DNA of 64,000 nt from Hygrocybe punicea (taxonomy: Eukaryota; Basidiomycota; Agaricomycetes; Agaricales; Hygrophoraceae). Under the pieces are notes generated by a model. The model saw only the letters and a program-made list of their open reading frames with translations, searched no databases and was not told the origin of the DNA. The position numbers were made by a program, and so were the translations under genes. Below, one piece after another: positions 44,169 to 56,400 of the stretch (positions are counted from its first letter, which is position 1; each line of letters opens with the position of its first letter). The stretch lies in the NCBI GenBank assembly GCA_963556145.1, contig OY744467.1, forward strand, positions 5,146,001 to 5,210,000, read 5' to 3'.

Positions 44169-45692
44169 TAGTGATGGTCAGGTTTGGTTTGGTTCGGTTC
44201 AGGCCAAAAAAATCTGAACCTTGAACTGAACCTGAGGTTCGGTTCAGCTCATATGCTGAACCTTGAACTGAACCTTTGGTTCAGGTTCAGATAGGTTCAG
44301 TTCAGGTTCAGCCTGGCCTGAACCTGAACTGAACCTGTGAAAATACAAGTATACTAGCTAATCAATTTTCTCCATCCAAATTTTTCCTTTATTTGCTACC
44401 ACTCTACATTGTTGTTGTGCTAATGGTTTGACTCTTCAATTACATGTACTGTGTCCATGTTCACTGTGAATGAATCAATAGAATCTTGTGTTAGATGTGT
44501 CTGAAGCACAGTAAGCATGAAATATCCTGGACAACTGTTCAGATGGTCATTGCAAATGTTTTGCAGTATTTTAACAGGAAGGAAAGACCTTGCAATCAGT
44601 ATAACTGAATTACACAACATGGCATCCTAGGCTGAATTTCAACTTTACATTTTAAAATATATTTAAGTTTGCAAATATTCATGTTACAGAAGCACTAATT
44701 GCAACCGTATAAACTCTAACTAATCTAGATTCTGTTATTAATGGTGCTGAAATTTCAAGTCAGTAAATAGTTGGACCAAAACTAAGTCTCTACTCAGCAG
44801 AAATTAGACTAATATGTGAAAGATTAGGTTCAGGTTTGAACCAGTTTGAACCAGGTTCACAAGATTCCGTCCTTGACTGAACCTTGAACTGAACCTAAGG
44901 TTCAGTGTGACGGCGAGTGTGGTTGTAGATCCGAAAGGGAATCTACTGTGAAGGGTGATCAGCTAAGAAGTGATCAGAGGAGTTTAGTGTCTATGTAGTC
45001 TAGTCAATCCAACCCGAATCCAGGGTTCCAGATCAGAGGGGAAGTGAAGGGAGTGGAGTACAAAGACTAATATGGAGACGATACGAAGCGAGGACTAAAA
45101 GTGTAGAACTGAATCGGGATAATAAGATGTAATATGATGGGATGCAATGTGATACGGTGTAATATGATATGGTGGGATATGATATGGTGTAGTATAAGGG
45201 TACATCTTTTATACTACTGGGAGTGATCCTGTGCTGTAGTAACTATGTACTACAAGCGAAGGCTGTAACTGATAGGAGTGGAGTGGAGCGGAGTATAGGA
45301 GGAATCGTGCTATGTACTAAGTAACAGGAAACGAAGATATATCATATGTAACTATATACATAGTGATTCCGGGTCGTTAGAGACATTGCATCTTGAGTAT
45401 GAACGATTCCAGAGCGGAATCCGGAGCGGAATTGATGGAAAGGACCGGAATCGGGCGGAATCGACGATACCTGAATGGGAATGGACGGGGACGAAGTGTG
45501 ATATGAAGAGGATTCGGGTCCAGACGGCCCGGAGCCTCTACATCGGTTCAGGCATTACCCCGAACCTTGAACTGAACTTAGGTTCAGTTCATGTAGGTTC
45601 AGGCATTACCCCGAACCTTGAACTGAACTTAGGTTCAGTTCATGTAGGTTCAGGTTCGAACCCAGGTTCAGAACCGAACTGTACCATCACTA
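44169..45692. mobile_element. TIR element with GGTTCAG repeats, TSD GACAAGAC
   Basis: GACAAGAC lies at 44,161-44,168 and 45,693-45,700. Ends are TAGTGATGGTCAGG and CTGTACCATCACTA. Both subterminal regions are dense in GGTTCAG and TGAACC, as in the KDZ element. A solo LTR (44,906-45,542) sits inside. Without it the element is about 0.89 kb and has no gene. Confidence 0.9.
44906..45542 (+). mobile_element. Solo LTR, family A, copy 3
   Basis: At 637 bp this is the most complete uninterrupted copy of the family: TGTGACGGCGAG to GGAGCCTCTACA. GGTTCAG occurs at both borders, but the host element is full of that motif, so the target duplication is ambiguous. Confidence 0.8.
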
Positions 45693-45719
45693 GACAAGAC
45701 AGTGCCTGCTCCTCCAGAT

Positions 45720-47055
45720 TGTGAACAGGCAGGATTGCTTTTCAAGTTCCTTGTAATTTGGCAAGGAAATGGTGAGGTTGCTTGGCATCTATGTAGTTAA
45801 CATGCCACATTGTAAAGGCTGATGAGCAGGCTGTAGTATATTGACTTTGACATAAGGGCAGCTTCATATTTCATATTTTGAAAATATTTAATGTTTTCTC
45901 TAGGTCCTATACTACTTCAAAGAGATTAGACTAAATCTCTGCACAAGAAAAATCAAATACCAAAACTTAGTATTCTGTTTGAAGTAATTCACAGTGCTGG
46001 CAAGGCAGGATACAGAAGTTAGAATACAGCAGCACAACTGGAAGGTAAAGAAGAGTCATAAATGGTTAATTTTGGAATGGGTAAGTTAAAAAAGCATATT
46101 TTTGTGTGGTATTTTTCTCCAAATGACCAGAAACTTCAGTTTTCTTCATTAAATAAAGTACTGAAAACTTGTTGTATACTTAAAATCAGACATTTTACAA
46201 CACTTGGCTAAGGAATAAGTAGAATAACAATTCACAAGGCTCTAAGTGCCAAAGAAAGTGCAGATTTAAATGATTCTATTAATATTGACTCTATTTCTGC
46301 CTCAAAAGCCTTGACATTGCAGTGTCATTTGTAGTGTAACATGCCAACAGCATCTGACAATTTTTCTGGTATTTATTTAGTTGGGCATTGTAGCAAAACA
46401 ATGAAAACAATGCCAGCATCACCAAAAGCAGCACCTGAGTTGCTTAGTCATCGCTTAGTCAGTATCAGTATCAGTATCCGCAACAGACATCAGTATCGAG
46501 CCGCCTAATGTGCTTGAATCCATTCCCACGGTTTTCACGTGGTTTTGTATCTTACTGTCTCTGTTCCCCAAATCACCGTATCGTCCTCTAATGAAAGTCT
46601 TTCCTCACTCACTTGAAAATTAGGAATTGTGGATAATGTTTGACTCAGTTGATCTCCATTGATTGTAGTTAGGAATTTGCATACAATGCATCCTGAAATG
46701 AGATAGCCCAATCAGGTTTATAGAAGCACAACATTTTGTAGTGTATAATCAAACTCATTTTTTTTCATCTGGCCAGATTATTCTTGACCATCTTCTCATG
46801 GTAATCTCAAATCTTCAGAACAATCTGAGCCAAAGTGCAGCAGGGATAACATGTTTTTTTACGTGCAAGAGTTTAATGTTTAATTAACTTTTTGTGATGG
46901 CATCCACGACATACCAATATACTTTTTGAATTCAATTCTGCATCACTGTCCATATTTTGAATTCCCTCTGCTTTTGGTTCACTGTTTAGCTATGCATTGC
47001 AAGCTTCATTCCCCTGCCCAAATTGCTGTTGCCAACAAGCTCACGTCGTTCTGAT
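45720..47055. other. No gene seen
   Basis: AT-rich, stop-rich sequence with no repeats long enough to name. A short CAGTATCAGTATC run at about 46,465 is the only pattern. Confidence 0.5.
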
Positions 47056-47059
47056 GGTC

Positions 47060-47507
47060 AAATAAAGAAAACCAAAAGCCAATTCTACCCTCAAAGCCAA
47101 GAACCCACAACCAAGTACAGGTCCAAACTCTTGAAGACAAGCTCTCACTGGAACAGGCCATGACCAAGTCTCTGGAGGCAACAATTGATCAACAATCAGA
47201 AGAACTAGCCAGCCTACATACCCAAGTCCTGACTTTGGATGCCAATTTAAACCTTGCCAGCTCCGATCGGGTGGATGTCCAATCAATGAAGGCAGCAGTA
47301 AGCCAGGTGCATCAGGACTTCAGTGAAGAGTGCTCCAAAACAAGGAAGCAACACAGAAAAATCCTATGGCAACAGAATGAGCGGTGAAAGATGGCATCAA
47401 AGATTGGCACTCTACAAGAAATAATTGCATGGCAGGCCATGCAATTGGAAGATCAGTCTACTGCGTCTAAAAACGAGCAAGTGATGGCAACACAGAAGAC
47501 AGACTCC
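47060..47507 (+). pseudogene. Coiled-coil fragment, probably retrotransposon gag
   Basis: The frame reads EDKLSLEQAMTKSLEATID and SEELASLHTQVLTLDANLN with a regular heptad-like pattern, then a TGA at 47,385 where Arg would fit, and continues KIGTLQEIIAWQAMQLED. It stops at the LTR that starts at 47,508. A coiled-coil N-terminal gag segment of a gypsy-type element is the most likely source. Confidence 0.35.
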
Positions 47508-48060
47508 TGTCACTTTTCACTCCGATCTAACCGCCGATTCTGACCCCACTTCCAACAATGACATCATTGCTTGGGTCCAGAACATCATCAACGAAAACCG
47601 AAGACGGTATCCTGATCCCACACAATACCCTCATCATCCAATCACCGTCGATGAGTCACATACCCTCATACATGCTCTTAATAACACCACGCAGCATAAC
47701 CACCGAATCAGCTGTCTGTTGACACCAGACCTGCAACACAGTCGTTGGCCACCACGTTGGCACCCCAAAATGTGTAGACCACGAACCAAGTGAAGACACT
47801 GTTCATCTCAGAGCTCAGCCTCCTCGCTGCCATGCATCATGACAAAGAAGCCTGCCCTGAAGTCGTTATAGTATATAAACCCAAACACTTGTAGTCAGTA
47901 AACCCCAAGTCTAGTTTAGCTACTCTTCCCCCAATCGCCACTTTGACTACCCAGACAACCTTCCCTCCCCTTTGTTCTTTGTATCTGCTCATCTTGTACA
48001 TTCATCCTCTGTTTGGTTGATTGTTGCCAGAGTCCACAATTAAGACAGTGATCCATAACA
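47508..48060 (+). mobile_element. LTR, family D, probable 5' LTR of the gypsy element
   Basis: Starts TGTCACTTTTCACTCCG and ends GTGATCCATAACA, with GAAGCCTGCCCTGAAGTC and TATATAAAC inside. It is related to the shorter solo copy at 52,312 and, at its 3' end only, to family C. It stands 130 bases before the gag frame, where a 5' LTR belongs. Confidence 0.65.
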
Positions 48061-49881
48061 TAAAACTAGACTTCTCCCAACTCCCTCAGCAATCACCCAA
48101 GACAACCTGGATCCACAACGATACCAAATACCAGAATCAGACCTCGATGACGAATACCACCTGACACCTGAATCGCTGGAATCTTCTGACAATGAATTCG
48201 ACCAATACGTCGCAACAAGAACGACCTTCCATCCCTTGCCTTTCTCCTTGTCACCACTTCCTTTTACAACAACTCCTCCTTACCATCAAACTCACTCCCA
48301 TCATACAACAACAACCATGTCCACTTCCACTGTTACTCCACCCGCAGCCCCGACAACTCCAAAGTCTCATTGCTCTGCCGGTTAAATATGATGGAAACAA
48401 AGAAGGCTTTAAGACATTCATCCACAGTGCCCACATGTATATCAGAGCAAACATTACCCATCTCGACATGGATGAAAAGCAAATCCTTTTCGTCCTTTCC
48501 TATTTGCAGGGAGGACTCGCCGGGCGATGGGCAGATGAATTTGTTGACATCGCACTTGCACACCACCCGGTCGAATTTGGGACAATGGCAGACTTCGAAA
48601 CAGAATTCCGGTGGCACTTCGAGAAGCTGGACCAGAAGAAAGATGCATTGATGAAACTCAATGAATTATGACAAGGAAAGATGACTGCAAACAAGTTCTG
48701 GATTGAATTTGATACTCTCTGCCACATGTCTGGCTTGACCGAAGCTGACAAACTTCCTTACCTTGTTCAGCTCATTGAGCTACATATGAACAAACCACTG
48801 ATCGACCAGATCTACACCCTGTTAAATATTCCGGCTACCATCAATGAGTGGAGAGTCCAGACCACGAGGCTCGACCAACAATGGCGACGCCGTTGGAGTA
48901 GTGGGACCTGCCAGTCACGTGACCAGGCTCCCACAGTTGACCTAGTTAGTAGCCTTCCCGATGTAGTAGTCAGTCCATCATCATCATCCTATCCATCCCG
49001 TCTTACCTCTCGAGTCCTGCATGAGCCCCCGGAGAGGTACCTCGGTACCTCTCCACCATCAGGAACAAATACGTTCCATGACAACAACTACCCCAAAACC
49101 AAGATATACCGCAACAGCCACCATGACACAGACAACACCGGCACCAACATGACCACAATCCAAGTCCGTCCCTATGGACGTCGACACACGAAGGACCCAG
49201 CCAAGACAGCAAATGTTTACATGCCTGACCAATGAACAACGTCTTGATTACATGAAAAAGGGAATTTGCTTCAAATGTCTACAGCTGGGGCACGTCTCTC
49301 GTAATTGCCTGGAACAGAGAGGGCAACAACAAGTCTGGTCTATGCAGACCGTGCTGCAAACCCAGAAGCAGGAACAGGATGATGGCAAAGATGCCAGAAT
49401 TGCTGCACTTATAGACAAGTTGGCATTGTTGAAGAAGAAACAAGAGGATTTTTAAAGAAGCGATGTGTGGCACAGGAGGCCATGATCGCACGACTCGAGA
49501 ATGATGTAACAGTATACAGACAATTCAATACTGTTTTCACCAAACTCAAAGACCTCCAAAATGATCTACACCGAAACCAAGACCCAGAGGAGCACTTTAC
49601 ACTGAGCCACACATTCCTAGTGGAATCCGATCGGAATGCTTGGATTCCTAGGATTCTGAGTGGATTCCGAGTGAATTTCAAGTCTAGCCAAATTGTTAGA
49701 ATTATCACTATAAACTCAGTCCTAGTGCATTCCTAGTCCCAGCTGATTCCGAGTGGAATCCGAGCAGAATACTAGGAATCCAAGGAATCCTATGGAATTC
49801 TGAGTAAAGTCCTAGCATTTATTCTGCATTGGACTCAACTCGGAATCCATTCGGATTCCATTAGGAATTGTAAAGTAAAAT

Positions 49882-50614
49882 TTTTATTGCTATTTTCATA
49901 TATAATGACATTTTGAAAAACAAATATTTTTAAGAAGGAGGTCCTAGTAAAATGATAACTTGTGAAATACTGCACCAAATTACATAGTCTAAGAGAGAGA
50001 GTTTGTCTATGTTCTAAGGGCCATCTTTCCCTCTATTTACAATTTCAAAATATGTGTTATATAAAAGGTTATAGGTGAATTGTTGATTGGAGTCATTGCA
50101 ACTTGTACAATGAATATCTTTACAAGAAATGCTTGGATTGACATGGTTGTAGAGAGAAAGTTGTTCTATTTTTCAAGGGCTACAAGGGCCCATACCGCGT
50201 TTTCTTATATTTTGGACTTTAGCAGATTATTGTAATGTTATTTATACAGATGTTGTTTTGTGTAATCCTCCTTTAGAATTTCAAAGTACAGAAAAACGCG
50301 GTATGGGCCCTTGTAGCCCTTGAAAAATAGAACAACTTTCTCTCTACAACCATGTCAATCCAAGCATTTCTTGTAAAGATATTCATTGTACAAGTTGCAA
50401 TGACTCCAATCAACAATTCACCTATAACCTTTTATATAACACATATTTTGAAATTGTAAATAGAGGGAAAGATGGCCCTTAGAACATAGACAAACTCTCT
50501 CTCTTAGACTATGTAATTTGGTGCAGTATTTCACAAGTTATCATTTTACTAGGACCTCCTTCTTAAAAATATTTGTTTTTCAAAATGTCATTATATATGA
50601 AAATAGCAATAAAA
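49882..50614. mobile_element. 733-bp fold-back element
   Basis: The left arm (from TTTTATTGCTATTTTC, 49,882) is complementary, almost without mismatch over about 330 bases, to the right arm ending GAAAATAGCAATAAAA. The loop is about 85 bases. A TA is near both ends but the border is ambiguous. Near-identity of the arms points to a recent origin or to gene conversion between them. Confidence 0.85.
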
Positions 50615-50699
50615 CTATTATCTAATTTATTGTATATCTTAATTGGGGTGCTGCCCCAAGATAGATAGCTGAGTTTCGGGAGTTTATATAGGTTTGTTT

Positions 50700-51520
50700 G
50701 GTGCACGGACCATTTCAGTGCGTCACATGATCATCAACAAACCAACAAACCAAACAACACGAACAATGTGACAACACCCACATCCACCCACATGCACACA
50801 TCAAACGCCAAACGACAGACCCCGCCAATGCCCAAACAACCACGCCCGCACCCACGACCCATCAACCACACCACGCCCAACACCATGCCCACCTCCACGC
50901 ACCGCCAACAGACATGAGGCCAGCCAACCACAGGAGCCAGGGATGGCAACGGGGGCGCAACGGTGGGTGGTGCACCCCCGCTGCCCAGGTAAGCTATTTT
51001 TATTACTTTTTTTACATATTTTACTAACTACGACCACGCCCGGTGACCAACGACGCCCAGCAACCAAGCCCATACCCACCTCAGTGCCCACCTCCACACC
51101 CGCACCCACCTCCACACCCACACCCACCTCCACACCCGCGCCCACCTCCACCCACGCCCACGCACCCGCCAACACACGTGAAGCCAGCCAACCACAGGAG
51201 CCAGAGATGGCAACGGGGAGCACAGCGGAAGGTGGTGCACCCACCCCCGCTGTCCAGGTAAGTTTTTTATTATAATTTTTACTGATTTTACTGACTATAA
51301 CGGTGCCCACACGTGCCAGGCCACCACAGGACACACCATGATGCCCAGTCATTAACCCGACAGCGGCAACCTGGCAGCGGCAGTGGCAACGGCAACGGCA
51401 ACACACCAGCAGTGGCGGCAATGGCAGGGCAGCAGCAGCGGCAATGGCAACGGCAGCAGGCCAGCAACAGCAACGACAGCAGCAGCAGCAGCAACGGTGA
51501 CGGGGGCCAGCACCTGTAAG
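50700..51520 (+). other. Gene-like repeat with duplicated exon-intron unit
   Basis: Two units share CAGCCAACCACAGGAGCCAG, GATGGCAACGGGG, a GTGGTGCACCC motif and an AG|GTAAG donor (about 50,989 and 51,258), each followed by a T-rich stretch. Between them is CCCACCTCCACACCCACAC-type simple sequence. A third exon (51,360-51,518, GGCAACGGCAACGG-rich) ends at a GTAAGT donor. It follows the exon plan of the TIR elements, but no TIR or target duplication was found for it. Confidence 0.45.
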
Positions 51521-52020
51521 TCCCCTCCCTCCCCTGCCTCCTTCTCCCCCTTCCCTGCTAACCCTTTACTCCCCCTCCCTCAAACTCTCCCTCTCCCTCT
51601 TTCCCCCTCCCCTTCCTTCTCCCTTTCCCCCTCCTCTTCCTCCCCCTTCCCCCTTTCCCCCTCCCTTTCCCCCTCTCACCCCCTTCCACTTTCACCCTCC
51701 CTTTCCCTTCCCCCTCCCTTTTCCTTCCCCCACCCTTTCCCCCCCTTTCCTTCTCCCTCTCACTTTCCCTTTCCCCCACCCTTTCCCTCTTCCTTTCCCC
51801 CTCCCCCGTTTCCCTCTCCCCCTGACTTTCCCCCTCCCCTTCACCTTCCCTCTTCCCCCTTCCCTTTCCCCCACCCACTCCCACTCCCATTCCCCCTCCC
51901 TCTCACTTTCCCCCACCCATTCCCATTCCCCCCCATTTCCCATTCCCATTTCCCCCATTCCCCCTCCCATTCTCTCTGCCATCCCCCCCCTCATTTTCAC
52001 ACTTCCCCCTTCCTCACCCC
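51521..52020 (+). repeat. 500-bp homopyrimidine tract
   Basis: Nearly every base on the plus strand is C or T, with CCCTTTCCCC and CCCTCTCC as common phrases. Frames on both strands stay open because stop codons need purine-pyrimidine mixtures; these are not genes. Confidence 0.9.
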
Positions 52021-52311
52021 ACATACTTAAGAATAATTGTGTAGATTAATTGTGTAAATAATTTGTGAAATATTAAATTTTCTCTTGTATATGAGTTATC
52101 AATATTAAGAGTAAGATTGTGAGACTACTCTTAATAAAAACATGAGAAATATAGGCTGTCAAGATATAGCTGTAATTGAACAAAACCTGGCTTTGGAGTG
52201 AAATGATAGCAACCCATAGCACAACTTAAGAGATGGCAAATATTTCTAATCCAGTATCAATTCCTTGGCATGAATGAGGGCACAGGTGAATTAATAGTAA
52301 TTTTATGTTAT

Positions 52312-52680
52312 TGTCACAGCTCACTCCGATTCATGCTCCGGTTCATCCTCTTCCAACCTCAATGTTATTGATTGGGTCCATCGTGTCATGCATATCCCAC
52401 CATGACAACAAAGACGCCGTTCATCTCAGAACTTGGCCTCACCATCACCACGAGCCTTGACGAAGAAGCCTGCCCTGAAGTCCTGTTGTATATAAGCATG
52501 ACAATCATAGTCGTAGTCTACAAGTTTAGTCTAGCTACTCTTCCCCCGACCACTACCTACCCAGACACTTCCTCCCCCTTCTTACTCCCATTTGTAATAA
52601 CCTCATACCATATCACAATTCATCACTCTTGTTTGGTTCATTGTTGCTGGAGCCCGCTAAGACAATAGCGATCTGTAACA
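52312..52680 (+). mobile_element. Solo LTR, family D, short copy
   Basis: TGTCACAGCTCACTCCG to GCGATCTGTAACA, flanked by GTTAT and ATTAT. It contains GAAGCCTGCCCTGAAGTC and TATATAAGC, as in the LTR at 47,508. Confidence 0.75.
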
Positions 52681-52689
52681 ATTATACAA

Positions 52690-54480
52690 CTTTCAAAATA
52701 TCTCTACCCAGTGATATTATTAATTTATGAGCAATTCAGATTGAGACTAAAGGTTCTTAGATATCAGGTGCTAGATTAAATATATTGTGGAAAATAAACT
52801 AGAGGAAGTGCCAACTTTTTGGTGAAAACCTTGCTGGATGTGGTTAGACAATGTGTCAAGTGACATATATACAAAATGTGACAGTACGATCTCACACTCC
52901 ATGACTCTGCATATGTGTACAACCAGCACCTGAGAGGTCACTGAGCCCATCAGGTGAGGGCAACAAATTCTGGCTTCAATTAGGACAACTCAGTAATCTT
53001 GCAAGCAAGGTAACATGATTTCAGTCAGCTATTATTACAGATAAGCAAAGATAATGTGGAACCAAGAAGTGAAAGGACTGTATGCAAACTCTATAAGGCA
53101 GTTGAGGCTATCACTCAAACTAATGGGATCCAAAGGTGAATATATGTACAAGAAGGAATACCTAACTGTACCAACCTAAAGGAACCCCAGTAGGGCAGTG
53201 GAAAATATAACAGCCACTTTGGAGGGAGCCATGACTATACAGTACCAAATAAGGGGGTGGAATAGTGGGTAGTGATGGTGGGTGTATGAATAGCAAGAAC
53301 AATTATGAAAGAGATGAAAAGACTGAACCAAAATACAATACTGTAGATGCAGGGACTGGAACTGGTTCCAATGGTGCTTGAATTGAGCTACATGAGCTAT
53401 CCAGAACTGGAATTGGAGTCAGAATGGGATGTCCCCTTACAAACTCCATCTAAATGCTCACAGATTGAAATAACTCATTCAAGTGGTGTTTTATAAAGCA
53501 ACTCTACTACTGACCTAGATGAAAGCAAATGAATAGAGGATCTTCAATCTTGTCAGAACTGTAGCTGAGTAATATCTAGGATGAGTAGAAAATATGGAGC
53601 AACAACCAATTTATGATAATATAGATGGGTTCATATAGGCAACAGTTTAAATATCATCAGAAAAGTAATAAAAATAGATGGAAAGAAGAAATGAAAAGGG
53701 ATTCAAACAAATATGCATTCTGGTGAAAGTTCCAGGATGTATATTGTCATCTTTGGAGATAATAGGTCCATGGCTTCAAAAGTGGTTTATAAAACTCAAC
53801 CTTATCATCATCAGATCAGAAGCTGGTGATTGCTTGGCCTAAGTTTGGAAATATCATTAATAATAGGACCACCAGGTGTATATGGATAGTCCTGCTCCAT
53901 AGACAGTGATGGAAAAGGGTGGAAAATAGAGTACTCTTACATAGTCTGTTAAGGATATTAGACTGTTAAAGGGATGCTCAAGAGAATAAACTTTGGTAAC
54001 AGATACAACAGGTTATCCAATCATTGAAGACAATAACGAGATGATAATGCTGACTTTGGAATTGATATGGATCAGTAATCACTGGGGTTAACAGTTAGGA
54101 TTTAATAGTCATTGTAATGTGATGAGACTAAGCAAAGTAGCTTTACTTCACCAAGTCATTTAAAGGAATAGAAGCTTAGCTTTCAAATGCATTACTTAGC
54201 CATGCACTATAGAAATGTGAATGGAGATAAAGACTGAGTACTACAGACAAGGAAATGAATATAGGAAAAAAGGCAATTGAAAGGAAGGTGACATATGGAG
54301 AAAGAGAAAGGTATGCACCTCAGACTGGTGGAGGAAACATATATGGAAAGGAATGCTGTTCATAAGACATAAGCATAACAACTAAGTGGAGAGGAATGGC
54401 ATGTGTGTTATGATGACGACAAAGTAAAGAAGGAAAAGGAAGGAAAAGGACAAACAGTGAAGAAATACCTTAACAGTTTG
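52690..54480. other. No gene seen inside the 5.4-kb element
   Basis: AT-rich sequence without a coding signal on either strand. If this element ever encoded a transposase here it is beyond recognition by eye. Confidence 0.5.
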
Positions 54481-56400
54481 TTGGATGTTTGAATATACTA
54501 AGAATGCAGGAACAAATTTACAATGTTTTGCAAGGAATCCACTCGGACTCCACTCGGACTCCACTCGGAATTCTTACCAAATATGGAGCGTGGGAAAATA
54601 TTGCCTAATTTGGTTAGCATGCCCTTTGTATACCTGATCCCATATGTAGTGTCAGAATTGTTTTATTTACAAAATTAAGTGAGAAAAATGCAAAAAAGTC
54701 GAAAAAAGCTGGCGCTTTTCAAAAACTTGGCAGAATTCTGAGTGGATTCCGAGTGGATTCCTCATGATTCCTTGTAAATAAGCATACCCCATGAAATCCA
54801 ATGAAAATCCGAAAAATTGACCATTCCAAGCAGAATTTACTCGGAATCCGATTGGAATATCAGAATTGGTAGTGCTCTACAAAAAAAGATTCCATTCCTA
54901 GTGGAATCCGCTCAGAATCCTCAGAGTCCGAGCATTCCGATTGGAGTCTGATCGGATTCCATAGGAATGTGTGGCTCAGTGTAAAGTGTTGACCCAGAGC
55001 CAAAAGAGGAATACAACATGTGGCAAGATACCCATGTTGTGGAAGAAGAAGAAAAGACACAAGAAATGCAGAACACTGAACAAGTTGGTACACATTGATG
55101 CAATCATAATCATCATGAACAAAGACAAAAAACCACAATTGAATCGGAATTCAACGCTGCCGAAACAATTGTCGCCATGTGCAACACAACCATGGGTTAT
55201 GCCCTCGATCTACTCAACGATTATGACATTCATGGACAATGGACAGAGAAGATTTCACCTGAATTGGTTCTTTCACTTAATCGTCGACCGATCGACGAAG
55301 CCATCAAGTGGTTGGTACAAGAAATGCCACAAGACTCACCACATGAACCATGAATGCTTGAACCGGTCAGAGCCATAACGAGAAAAGATTCTGAATTACG
55401 AATGGCGTTACTGGTCCATGGCTTTGTCACTGTCCCACAGGATGGTCATCAGTATCCAATGACTGGCCTAATCGATTGCGGTGTAGATGTGGCTTCGGGG
55501 TGGCTTCAGAACAATAAAGAAGATGATCCTAGCCTAGGGGTGTCAGCGTAGAAGTGACTGTGGATAATCAGTGTTGGGGATAATAATAAAAGGTGGAAAT
55601 AGAAGTAAAAAATATAAGCCGCCATGTAAAACTGGACAAATAATGATAAATCTGGCGATGAATGGAATGAAAATGGGTAAATAACGATGAACGCGATGAT
55701 GTCGGGTACGGCGGGTTGGGTCGGGTTGGGTCGGAAACAATGAACGAATATACGGGAACAACGATAAAGACGACAAAATGAACTATAAAAGCTAAGGGTC
55801 TACGAGGACAAGTATTTTAAGGGATTAAAAGGCGATTCTGACTATTGGAAAATGGGGACTAAGGGTATCACTTTTTTTTTTGTATGGTCATCGGGGACCG
55901 TTTTTATAGTACATCAGTGAGTAATCTACTTTCGGACATATCTATTTTGGCCAATGGTAAACTACAAAGAAAGGTTGGAATGGGGATGTGGAAAGGGGGG
56001 TTGCAAAGTGACGAAGACAGGAAAATGGAGGGGAAAATGAATGTCCAAGAAAAAGATCTAAAATCTCATACATATCTCCAAAAGGACGAGGGGATGCATA
56101 TATAAGGCAAGTCCAAAGTTGGGGATTGAGTCCAATGAGATCCGTCTCCTATCATTAGAACTCTGGGGCTTCTGAGGCTGCTGGATGGCTGTGACGAAGT
56201 GGCATACATCGGGCACCTGACTATCCCACTATGTAAGCCTAACTATAGCTGTTGAGCACGTGCCTCAGCAGCTATTGTTTGGCTGGAGAGTGCTCTTTTC
56301 CCAACCCTGGCAATAAACCTTGCCCCAATACCCGCACGTACATAGTATAAAGTAGATAGCAATCCAAATATAGTAACATTGGCACTGGAAGCACATCCGA

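Larger units (their letters stand above)
49590..54990. mobile_element. 5.4-kb TIR element with 9-bp TSD (GACCCAGAG)
   Basis: GACCCAGAG lies at 49,581-49,589 and 54,991-54,999. The TIRs contain CACTTTACACTGAGCCACAC and continue with repeated GGAATCC/GGATTCC motifs for 100-300 bases. Removing it rejoins the gag frame (RNQDPE to EEYNMWQ). A 9-bp target duplication suggests a Mutator-like element, but no transposase is visible. The inside holds a fold-back, a gene-like repeat with introns and a solo LTR. Confidence 0.8.
48192..55340 (+). pseudogene. Ty3/gypsy gag, interrupted by a 5.4-kb TIR element
   Basis: The capsid region reads ALPVKYDGNKEGFKTFIHSA, LSYLQGGLAGRWADEFVD and FETEFRWHFEKLDQKKDAL, a retrotransposon gag domain. 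A TGA at 48,669 replaces an expected Arg and the frame goes on with QGKMTANKFWIEFDTLC. One CCHC knuckle, CFKCLQLGHVSRNC, lies at about 49,270-49,311. The frame is cut at 49,589 and resumes after 54,999 with EYNMWQDTHVVEEEEKTQE and then IVAMCNTTMGYALDLLNDY. The product would have formed the particle and bound RNA; it is dead now. Confidence 0.8.

Noticed and set aside
51383..52030. Pro/Ser-rich and Gly/Glu/Arg-rich frames of 110-215 codons
   Set aside because: They are forced open by the homopyrimidine tract, which cannot form stop codons easily on either strand.
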